From Bacteroidales bacterium (GTDB taxonomy: Bacteria > Bacteroidota > Bacteroidia > Bacteroidales > UBA4417): a stretch of DNA of 10,364 nt. A model generated the notes under the pieces. It saw only the letters and a program-made list of their open reading frames with translations, was not told the DNA's origin and did no database searches. Below are positions 1-6,273 of this stretch, piece by piece (the stretch's first letter is position 1; each line of letters opens with the position of its first letter). The position numbers and the translations under genes were made by a program. Where the stretch lies: positions 1 through 10,364 of the forward strand of contig JANXXZ010000304.1 of assembly GCA_025350385.1 (NCBI GenBank), given 5' to 3'.

Positions 1-1518
1 ATCCAGAATCCAGAAGCTTTTACCTTGCTGGTTTAGTAGTCCGTAAACTATTTTAGTACCGTCGTATGACCAGGCAGGATTTAAATAGAGATCTGCAACT
101 GAAGTCAGAAATGTCTTTATTTCGATGCCGGTATTGATATCAATGGAAACGATGGATGATACATTATTCTCTGTAACTTTTACTGCAATCAGGGAATTAG
201 CATCAGGTGACAGTGCCGGGGCAAACAAGCGGGTATGCCTGGTCAAGGATTTTATTTTACCTGTAGCAAAGTCATAGAGCTTAATGACCGAGAAACTGCG
301 ATTCTGCCAGCGGGGATCTGCTTCCCGTTCCGTCCAGGCCATAATTCCTTTACTTAAAGAGATATTATCCGCTGTGAAGGCGCCCGGTTTATTCCCCGCG
401 GAAGGATTAAACCCTGTACCGGTGTTGATTGAAAAGACTTCGGACGAAAAATAACCTGGAGTGACAAGAACTTTTTCATTGCCTTTATGATCAACCAAAA
501 CGAAACGACTAATATCATCAAGGCTTGTGCGTTCAGCTATGATCAGTGAATCATTCACATAATGCGGATATTTATATTTCAGATATCTCACAGGATTGAG
601 ATTTGGCAAAATGCTAACCGGTGTAGGGTTAATCAACCCGGCCTGAGTTTTCCAAAGGCTGTCAAGTTCCAAGAATGTTCTCTTGTATAGTTGCGTCTTA
701 TTCATCCCTGTAGCTTTCTTTAAGCCCATGTTTAACGGTGTAATCGTGTAGGGTTTTCTTGCCACAATGTCGAATGCAGTGGTCCAGGCTTTGTAACCAA
801 ATTTCTTCCGCGTAGTTGCAACCATTTGATAACCAAAAACATATTGATCGGGAACAAAATCCATGTATGATCCGAAGACAGCCTTATCATAACTAAAAAG
901 TCCTTTCTGCATCACCTGGGCACGAATCTCCATTTCAAAGGATGGAATACGACCTCTTCCGGCATGGCTCAATGCAGTTTCGGTACATACTGCATCGCCT
1001 TCCATAAACCACATAGGTATAAACAACCCGGTAACTGCCGCGGTCGCCTGTTCACCAAGCAACCAGGTAAGTCCACGCGTGAATCCATGATTTACCATAT
1101 CCATCTGAACAATATGGCGGTATTCATGAATCGCAAGTTGTTCAAGCCAATCCTGAGAATAGATGTTCTGAGGAGGGCATGTATATAATTCAATTCTTCT
1201 CGGTGCCCAGACTGAAAATGCGTTTGGGACTATATCCCGGTTGTGTATAATTACCGGGACTCGTAAAGGCTTATCCTCAAGAGTATGTGTTCCAGCCTCA
1301 TACACATAATTGAATACATTGACGAGTTTCTGAGCATGCTCCTCAAAATCAGCCGGATAAATAAGATCGAAATGTTCTGTCTTTATTTGACGCCATTTTA
1401 AACTGGCAGGATCCTGTCCCAGGTTATAATACTGTGCGTTCGAATTTAGAAACTGGAAATAAAAAATAAACAACATTCCCAGCCGGGGGAATAATTGGGG
1501 ATAACGTGTGTAAACCAT
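1..1518 (-). CDS. Exported HExxH metallopeptidase-like protein with beta-propeller repeats (C-terminus beyond left edge)
   Basis: The reading frame is open from the ATG at 1518 to base 1 (506 codons, no stop), so the C-terminus is missing. Residues 1-28 form a signal peptide with a hydrophobic stretch GMLFIFYFQFL and the cleavage context NSNA|Q typical of Bacteroidota. Residues 131-135 are HEYRH, a zinc-binding HExxH motif, and WFMEGDA at 170-176 supplies E173, spaced as the third ligand of gluzincin (peptidase MA-like) enzymes. The preceding KTEHFDLIYP segment and the VPVIIHNRD strand also fit that fold. From about residue 310 on, repeats such as APALSPDANS and NPAWSYDGTKIVYG look like TolB/PD40 beta-propeller blades. 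Similar Bacteroidota proteins are often about 950-1000 residues long, which I recall rather than see. Substrate unknown. It probably acts in the periplasm or outer membrane. Frame and motifs are clear; proteolytic activity is inferred. Confidence 0.85.
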   Translation of the reverse strand, partial: MVYTRYPQLFPRLGMLFIFYFQFLNSNAQYYNLGQDPASLKWRQIKTEHFDLIYPADFEEHAQKLVNVFNYVYEAGTHTLEDKPLRVPVIIHNRDIVPNAFSVWAPRRIELYTCPPQNIYSQDWLEQLAIHEYRHIVQMDMVNHGFTRGLTWLLGEQATAAVTGLFIPMWFMEGDAVCTETALSHAGRGRIPSFEMEIRAQVMQKGLFSYDKAVFGSYMDFVPDQYVFGYQMVATTRKKFGYKAWTTAFDIVARKPYTITPLNMGLKKATGMNKTQLYKRTFLELDSLWKTQAGLINPTPVSILPNLNPVRYLKYKYPHYVNDSLIIAERTSLDDISRFVLVDHKGNEKVLVTPGYFSSEVFSINTGTGFNPSAGNKPGAFTADNISLSKGIMAWTEREADPRWQNRSFSVIKLYDFATGKIKSLTRHTRLFAPALSPDANSLIAVKVTENNVSSIVSIDINTGIEIKTFLTSVADLYLNPAWSYDGTKIVYGLLNQQGKSFWILD

Positions 1519-1537
1519 GAGGCAAACTTATTTCAGG

Positions 1538-1545
1538 CAAATTTA
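1538..1545 (-). promoter_or_regulatory. Possible Bacteroidota -7 promoter box for the metallopeptidase-like gene
   Basis: On the minus strand this reads TAAATTTG, an exact match to the Bacteroidota -7 consensus TAnnTTTG, 19 bases ahead of the ATG at 1518. The -33 position carries only a TTTT-type match, so the element is partial. It would give a very short leader and supports a transcript separate from the receiver gene upstream. Confidence 0.4.
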
Positions 1546-1614
1546 CCTAAAATAGCAGAGCACTTATAAAACTGATATGTGGTGAAAAGGAGAATCAAGA
1601 AAATGATAGTCTGA

Positions 1615-1629
1615 GCCAGTATAGCTGGC
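1615..1629 (-). terminator. Weak hairpin just after the receiver gene
   Basis: GCCAG and CTGGC form a 5-bp stem around a 5-base loop, beginning five bases past the receiver stop codon. Read on the minus strand it is followed by a loose pyrimidine stretch (TCAGACTATCATTTTC) rather than a clean T-run. It may be a weak terminator or a 3' end-protecting hairpin. Confidence 0.25.
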
Positions 1630-1634
1630 GGTAA

Positions 1635-2021
1635 TTAAACGAGGTTAAAATGATAGAAAAGTGCATTAAACTCTTCGAAACTAAACGGTTTTTGTGCATA
1701 GCCATCTACTCCAGCTTCAATACATTCTTCCTTATTAGGGTTAGTGGTGATAGCTATAATAGTTGTATGGCCAATTTTACGATAGTGTTCTTCAATCTTT
1801 CTGATTTCCTTAACTGCTTGTAAGCCGTCCATTTCAGGCATTTGTATATCCATCAGGATGAGATCATATTTTCTGTTCTTGAACATATCAATTGCCTCAT
1901 TTCCGTTTTTGGCAACGTCAACTTCATGCCCAATTCTACGAAGATAGAAAGAAGTGATCTTTTCGATCATTTCATCATCTTCAGCAAGTAAAATATTTAG
2001 TTTTTTCATTATCAAAGGCAT
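1635..2021 (-). CDS. Single-domain response regulator (CheY-like receiver)
   Basis: This is a stand-alone REC domain of 128 residues with no output domain. The phosphorylation site is intact: acidic pocket AEDD (D15/D16), phospho-acceptor D58 in LILMDIQMPEMDG, switch threonine T92 in AITTN, and K111 in QKPF. The MDIQMPEMDG form is typical of receivers attached to hybrid histidine kinases, so it may take phosphate from such a kinase in a phosphorelay, or bind a partner protein as CheY does. No kinase or chemotaxis gene lies nearby, so its partner is unknown. An alternative start at 2009 (M5, MKKLNILLAEDD) aligns better with the family and may be the true one. It lies 38 bases after the surface-protein gene on the same strand and could be co-transcribed with it. 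Assignment as a receiver is secure; its pathway is not. Confidence 0.93.
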   Translation of the reverse strand: MPLIMKKLNILLAEDDEMIEKITSFYLRRIGHEVDVAKNGNEAIDMFKNRKYDLILMDIQMPEMDGLQAVKEIRKIEEHYRKIGHTTIIAITTNPNKEECIEAGVDGYAQKPFSFEEFNALFYHFNLV

Positions 2022-2059
2022 GTAGTTTTCAAATCTTAATGAGTTCTCAAGTGTTATAA

Positions 2060-4204
2060 CTATTGGGCGGAGTATAGCTTACAAGAGTATGTTGATTTCT
2101 TTGCAGTTATTTTCACAATGTATATCCCCGTTGTCCATTGGAAAGGGATAATCAATTCAGGTAACAGGATTCCCGAAGTATGGATGAGATGCTTACCATC
2201 AAGGCTAAAAACATCTATATCACTCAAAGAATTATCCTTTCCTGATATTCTTATATTTCCATCAATCAACTGTACTGTAGGACGACCTGATTCATTTTCA
2301 ATGTAACCAGAGGATTCTTCAAAATGAATCACAAACCTCATCGGATCAATTTCTTTTGAATGTGCAAAAGTATAAACAGAGTCAGAGCGCAAATTGACAA
2401 AAGACCTGGTAACCTTATCTTCAAGGATTATAGGGTATCTGAAACTAAAATTGAGTGCACCATTGATTGTAATCTTGTACTCATCATTAGTATTGCACGT
2501 AATGCCCAAAGGAATTTCAAGAGTTGATGTAAGTGAAGGCATTGTATTAACAGCAAGCTTTGTCCCATCACTTAATGTCGAAAATATCGAAGGAGCATCT
2601 CCTGTTCCTGTTAGCTTATATGCATCAAAATCATCGTCGAAACCAAGAGTTGAAGCGGAGTTAAAACGGACGACTGTTTCATCACTGTAACTAGTACCTT
2701 CAATTTTAAATTTAATGGCAGTATTAAGTAATTCCTGTTCACTGTTTTCGCCATTCATTGCAATAGCCATCGAGTTCACTTTAACAACACCCTCTTGTTT
2801 TGCCTTTACGAAGAAACCTTGCATCGGGGGAATAAAACGGCTGCCATGATTCACGGAAGCATAATCAGAACCTGATACATAAACAGCATAATTGCCGGAC
2901 CCGGAAGGGTCAGGATAATAAATTGCATTTGCCACATTGCTGCGCTGCCATCCCTCCGGTGATTTGGAATTACTCTGCCAGTCAATATAACTTGGATAAG
3001 GATTTCCAATAAGGTTCCATCCATCGTTCATAGAAGTTACTTGTTCTGATATTTCACCTGTATTTGGAGTTCCTTCAAAAACACGGACAGACGTCCCTGG
3101 CGAATAAAGTTCATATCCCTGCATGGAATTCAACTTTACATCGGTAGGAACTATATAGCTTCCCCATCCTGATGAGGCTTCAAGGTATTCCCTGAGATAC
3201 ATGTTAACAAATACTCCTGAGCGAGCATCTGTAACTGGTGATGAGATCAATGAGTGAGAATTTTCAGCAACCGGATATTCTGCTTTGATTTTACCTGCCA
3301 CCTGACCAAGTATGATTAATGAAGAATGGGCCAGAAACGTATTTTCAAGCTTAAAACTGGCCGTTTCACTAATCATCAAATCTCCGGTGATCCTCAGGGA
3401 TGAATAAGGTGCCATAATGAGAACAGTGCCAGGGCATAAGTAAAGATCATGGGAAAAGCTGCCGTCGATTAATGTAGGCTGGAATTCTGAAACTAAAATG
3501 GAAATGTTAGAATTCTCGGTAGGTACAGATTTGCTTGTCCAGTTCAGCGGATCGTTCCAGTTTGAGCTGTTGCGGCCAGTCCAGTTAACTTCTGTAAGCA
3601 TTGAACCATCAGGAATGATACTAGTGGGTTTTATAGACATTGTTTCACCGCATCCAATGTACTTTGTACTGATGGTATAACCAGACCCCATAATAACAGA
3701 TGTGTTAAATATTAAATCACCACAATTCAGCGTTCCAAAAACGCTTAACTTTCCTGAATTTAAGGAAGGAACAAAAGAAGTATTAACCAGATTATGGATA
3801 ACAGATGTTTTCCCTGTATTATATAGGATAAAGGAAGAATGGCCGGCAATATTAAAATCATACAATTGGAGTTCTCCTTTGCATTCAACCCGTGATTCAT
3901 CAATTAATGAAAGCTGAAATGCGTTACCACAAATCTTACCATCCATCAGAATGCGAATAACACCTTTTGCAGTCAGAGAGAAATTTGAGTTAAGAAGGAC
4001 CGAAGTATTGATTATGATAGTATCGTTAGATTGCGGAATAAGACCACATGACTCTCCACCATTTGTAAATGACCACGAATTGGGCATATTCCAAATAGGA
4101 TTATTACCAATTGAATATAAACTCTTACTTTCCCTTCCAAAAACAACAATGCCACCTAAAAATAAGATGGTGAAAGTTAAAAAACGAGCGATAATTCTAG
4201 TCAT
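2060..4204 (-). CDS. T9SS-exported surface protein with C-terminal type A sorting domain
   Basis: This is a large secreted protein of 714 residues from the ATG at 4204. That start is preferred because MTRIIARFLTFTILFLGG makes a proper signal peptide; an upstream ATG at 4279 would add 25 residues ahead of it and seems unlikely. Two W-rich units follow, around residues 34-65 (NNPIWNMPNSWSF) and 206-237 (VNWTGRNSSNWNDPLNW...VPTENSNISI), matching a repeat common in Bacteroidota adhesin-like proteins. The middle holds HSLISSPV and WNLIGNPYPSYIDW (about 396), a module often seen before T9SS tails. The last 75 residues (IDVFSLDGK ... GIYIVKI ... KLYSAQ) resemble the type A sorting domain (TIGR04183), which the type IX system removes on export while anchoring or releasing the cargo. 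No catalytic motif is visible. The role is probably structural or adhesive, but this is not proven. Confidence 0.88.
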   Translation of the reverse strand: MTRIIARFLTFTILFLGGIVVFGRESKSLYSIGNNPIWNMPNSWSFTNGGESCGLIPQSNDTIIINTSVLLNSNFSLTAKGVIRILMDGKICGNAFQLSLIDESRVECKGELQLYDFNIAGHSSFILYNTGKTSVIHNLVNTSFVPSLNSGKLSVFGTLNCGDLIFNTSVIMGSGYTISTKYIGCGETMSIKPTSIIPDGSMLTEVNWTGRNSSNWNDPLNWTSKSVPTENSNISILVSEFQPTLIDGSFSHDLYLCPGTVLIMAPYSSLRITGDLMISETASFKLENTFLAHSSLIILGQVAGKIKAEYPVAENSHSLISSPVTDARSGVFVNMYLREYLEASSGWGSYIVPTDVKLNSMQGYELYSPGTSVRVFEGTPNTGEISEQVTSMNDGWNLIGNPYPSYIDWQSNSKSPEGWQRSNVANAIYYPDPSGSGNYAVYVSGSDYASVNHGSRFIPPMQGFFVKAKQEGVVKVNSMAIAMNGENSEQELLNTAIKFKIEGTSYSDETVVRFNSASTLGFDDDFDAYKLTGTGDAPSIFSTLSDGTKLAVNTMPSLTSTLEIPLGITCNTNDEYKITINGALNFSFRYPIILEDKVTRSFVNLRSDSVYTFAHSKEIDPMRFVIHFEESSGYIENESGRPTVQLIDGNIRISGKDNSLSDIDVFSLDGKHLIHTSGILLPELIIPFQWTTGIYIVKITAKKSTYSCKLYSAQ

Positions 4205-4210
4205 TTCAAA

Positions 4211-4252
4211 ATAATTGTTAAGTAAGTTTCCTTTTTTGAAATAAACAATTAT
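4211..4252. repeat. 9-bp perfect inverted repeat in the leader of the surface-protein gene
   Basis: ATAATTGTT (4211-4219) and AACAATTAT (4244-4252) are exact reverse complements separated by 24 bases. The inner arm ends six bases ahead of the chosen ATG at 4204. It could form a leader hairpin in the mRNA or be a spaced operator; the AT-rich arms make a chance origin possible. Confidence 0.6.
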
Positions 4253-4315
4253 CTCAAAAACTGAGTAAATAATTCTCAACTATCAGTATATCAATCCATT
4301 TACAAATCCATTAGT

Positions 4316-4391
4316 TCAAATACCTTTAATTGCAGAGTGGCAATTATATTTACGTTATCCAAGTTAACAAAATACATGCCTCAAATACCTT
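4316..4391. repeat. 11-bp direct repeat TCAAATACCTT
   Basis: TCAAATACCTT occurs at 4316-4326 and again at 4381-4391, 65 bases apart. The second copy overlaps the left arm of the inverted repeat at 4389-4415. No function can be assigned. Confidence 0.55.
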
Positions 4392-4415
4392 AAGCCTGTA
4401 TATCAATGGCTTAAG
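4389..4415. repeat. 8-bp perfect inverted repeat CTTAAGCC / GGCTTAAG
   Basis: CTTAAGCC (4389-4396) and GGCTTAAG (4408-4415) pair exactly around an 11-base loop. No T-run follows on either strand, so it is not a standard intrinsic terminator. It could be a binding site for a dimeric regulator or a stabilising 3' hairpin of the leftward panB transcript. Confidence 0.6.
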
Positions 4416-4559
4416 AGTGGGTGGTACTATGAAGCAGGAGATGTATTTGTCCGTTTTTGGGAATTTTTGTATAAATACTCCCTCTTATGGCAAAATTCTA
4501 CATTTTAACGGGTAAAAGATGGATTACAAGAACGGGGATTACAGAATATTGATAATACA

Positions 4560-5282
4560 TTATATTACAGATAAAAAATAATTCCATATCGAGTCAGATG
4601 GAGGTGCCGCAATAATTGTGAGAGGCTCCTTTTTCACAGGATGCATGAATTCTATTTTCCGCGCATGAAGGTGAATTGAACCATCGGTATTTGACCTGTT
4701 GAAACCATACTTCAGATCGCCTTTTATTGGGCAACCTATTGCAGCCAGTTGAGCTCTTATTTGATGATGCCTGCCTGTTTGAAGATCAACTTCAAGAAGG
4801 TAATAAGTATCACTTTTAGCTAACAGCCTATAATTCAATTCAGCCCTTTGCGAATTTTTCGTTCCTTCGGGAACAATGTTAGCTTTGTTACGGGCTTCGT
4901 CCCGACGAAGGAAATGAATTAGTTTTGCTTCATAGGCCGGGGGTTGGCTTTTTACAACGGCCCAATACGTTTTTTGCATTTCTCTTGACTTGAGCATCTC
5001 ATTTAACCTGCTCAATGCTTTGCTGGTCCGGGCAAAAACTGTAACACCACTTACCGGTCGATCAATCCGGTGAACTACACCTAAAAATACTTCTCCTGGC
5101 TTTGAATACTTCTGTCTGAGGTACTCTTTTAATAGTTCTGATAACGGAATATCACCGGTTTTATCTCCCTGTACAATTTGAGAAGGTAATTTATTAACAA
5201 CCAGGATGTGATTATCTTCAAACAGTATAAGATCAGCTATTGACTTGTCCATAAGCGGTTCATCAATACTGCTCACGTTCAT
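4560..5282 (-). CDS. RluA-family RNA pseudouridine synthase
   Basis: The enzyme converts specific uridines in rRNA or tRNA to pseudouridine. Its 240 residues comprise only the catalytic domain, without the N-terminal S4 RNA-binding domain found in RluC/RluD. The catalytic motif is HRIDRPVSG (71-79) with D74 as nucleophile. KTYWAVV (104-110) and LQTGRHHQIRAQL (167-179) followed by GCPIKGDLKYG are the other family motifs. The lack of S4 resembles TruC (tRNA U65) and RluA, but the exact target cannot be read from the sequence. The start at 5282 overlaps the end of panB by 20 bases; a second ATG at 5252 (M11, MDKSIADL) would begin 10 bases past the panB stop and is also plausible. Either way it is translated from the panB transcript and probably coupled to it. 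Family assignment is very sure. Confidence 0.95.
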   Translation of the reverse strand: MNVSSIDEPLMDKSIADLILFEDNHILVVNKLPSQIVQGDKTGDIPLSELLKEYLRQKYSKPGEVFLGVVHRIDRPVSGVTVFARTSKALSRLNEMLKSREMQKTYWAVVKSQPPAYEAKLIHFLRRDEARNKANIVPEGTKNSQRAELNYRLLAKSDTYYLLEVDLQTGRHHQIRAQLAAIGCPIKGDLKYGFNRSNTDGSIHLHARKIEFMHPVKKEPLTIIAAPPSDSIWNYFLSVI

Positions 5283-6078
5283 TCGGGAAGTCCAGTGATT
5301 TTACATCTTCTATATATCTTTCCACCGATCCGATTATTTCTTCACTCAGATTGAGATATCTACGCAGGAAGCGGGGTGAGAATTCAGTGGTAATACCAAG
5401 CATATCATGTAATACCAGTACCTGTCCGTCAACATGAGATCCGGCACCTATGCCAATAATTGGAATCTTGGCGTTCCGGGCAACTTCTTCTCCCAGTTTT
5501 GCAGGGATTTTTTCAAGTACGATACTGAAACACCCGGCCTTTTCAAGCAAACGTGAATCATCCACCAGTTTACGGGCTTCGCTTTCGTCAGTAGCTCTTA
5601 CCACATAGGTTCCGAATTTATGAATAGATTGTGGAGTAAGTCCTAAATGGCCCATTACTGGTATTCCTGCTGATAATATCCGTTCAACTGATTCAATTAC
5701 TTCCACCCCACCTTCCAGTTTTACGGCATCGGCACCCGATTCTTTCATAATCCGTATAGCCGATTGCAAAGCTTCTTTCCAGTTGCCCTGGTATGTGCCA
5801 AACGGCATATCAACCACAACAAATGCCCTGCTCACACCACGAATTACAGATGAAGCATGGTAGATCATCTGATCAAGTGTTATAGGCAATGTGCTGGAAT
5901 GCCCTGCCATTACATTTGAAGCTGAATCACCAACAAGAATCACATCAATCCCGGCCCTGTCGAGAAGGCGGGCCATTGAAAAATCGTAAGCCGTGAGCAT
6001 GGCAATCTTCACACCTTTGAGTTTCATTTCCTGTAACACATGGGTGGTAACTTTGGAAACACTTCCTGATTTGACCAT
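5263..6078 (-). CDS. panB: 3-methyl-2-oxobutanoate hydroxymethyltransferase (ketopantoate hydroxymethyltransferase)
   Basis: PanB transfers a hydroxymethyl group from 5,10-methylene-tetrahydrofolate to alpha-ketoisovalerate, giving ketopantoate, the first committed step of pantothenate and CoA synthesis, in the cytosol. The 271 residues are full length. The (beta/alpha)8 barrel signature is intact: LTAYDFSMA (28-36), VGDSASNVMAGH (49-60, metal ligand D51), VVDMPFGTY (88-96, metal ligand D90), KLEGG with E122, MGHLGLTPQS (142-151), and the catalytic glutamate E189 in IVLEKIP, followed by IGIGAG. These correspond to E. coli D45, D84, E114 and E181. It is the first gene of a leftward pair with the pseudouridine synthase, behind a good Bacteroidota-type promoter. 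No panC, panD or panE lies in the window. Identification is secure. Confidence 0.98.
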   Translation of the reverse strand: MVKSGSVSKVTTHVLQEMKLKGVKIAMLTAYDFSMARLLDRAGIDVILVGDSASNVMAGHSSTLPITLDQMIYHASSVIRGVSRAFVVVDMPFGTYQGNWKEALQSAIRIMKESGADAVKLEGGVEVIESVERILSAGIPVMGHLGLTPQSIHKFGTYVVRATDESEARKLVDDSRLLEKAGCFSIVLEKIPAKLGEEVARNAKIPIIGIGAGSHVDGQVLVLHDMLGITTEFSPRFLRRYLNLSEEIIGSVERYIEDVKSLDFPNEREQY

Positions 6079-6155
6079 AACTCATTTATTTAGTGGAAGT
6101 TGGAATTAGAAAATAATTAATAACTCCGCATTTTTTAAACTGCCTTTAAGAAGCA

Positions 6156-6188
6156 CAAAGCTACAAAGAAAACGATGTGTATGTCAAA
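6156..6188 (-). promoter_or_regulatory. Bacteroidota-type promoter driving panB
   Basis: On the minus strand TTTG (6188-6185) is followed after 21 bases by TAGCTTTG (6163-6156), an exact TAnnTTTG -7 box. Both elements of the Bacteroidota sigma-A consensus are present at near-standard spacing. Transcription would start near 6149, leaving a leader of about 70 bases before the panB ATG at 6078. Confidence 0.6.
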
Positions 6189-6227
6189 ATTTATGAAGGT
6201 ATCAGCCTGCAATCCGATAATAATGGC

Positions 6228-6235
6228 TACTTTTG
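6228..6235 (+). promoter_or_regulatory. Possible -7 promoter box for the lipoprotein gene
   Basis: TACTTTTG matches the TAnnTTTG -7 consensus exactly; the -33 element is weak (CCTG near 6206). Transcription would start near 6242, downstream of the ATG at 6175 and 32 bases ahead of the ATG at 6274, which supports the latter as the true start. It lies back-to-back with the panB promoter. Confidence 0.45.
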
Positions 6236-6273
6236 CCTCCCATAATCCTACTTTACGGTTAACAGCTGTTACA

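Larger units (their letters stand above)
4205..4559. other. Non-coding region between the surface-protein gene and the pseudouridine synthase gene
   Basis: 355 AT-rich bases lie between the end of the pseudouridine synthase gene and the start of the surface-protein gene. They should contain the terminator of the former and the promoter of the latter. I see no exact TAnnTTTG box on the minus strand and no hairpin with a T-run after the synthase stop. The region carries two perfect inverted repeats and one short direct repeat, listed separately. GGATTACA also occurs twice, at 4521 and 4536. Confidence 0.7.

Noticed and set aside
4205..4279. N-terminal extension of the T9SS cargo from the ATG at 4279
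   Set aside because: It adds 25 residues ahead of a well-formed signal peptide and includes the leader inverted repeat; the ATG at 4204 is the better start.
4330..4515. Possible 61-residue plus-strand gene in the 4205-4559 gap
   Set aside because: It has no domain or signal sequence, its composition looks random, and it crosses the inverted repeat at 4389-4415; no promoter fits.
4519..4581. Possible 20-residue plus-strand peptide overlapping the 3' end of the pseudouridine synthase gene
   Set aside because: Too short to judge, antisense to a real gene end, with no promoter or initiation signal.
6175..6273. N-terminal extension of the lipoprotein from the ATG at 6175
   Set aside because: It would bury the lipoprotein signal peptide 33 residues inside the protein, and the -7 box at 6228 lies downstream of this ATG.
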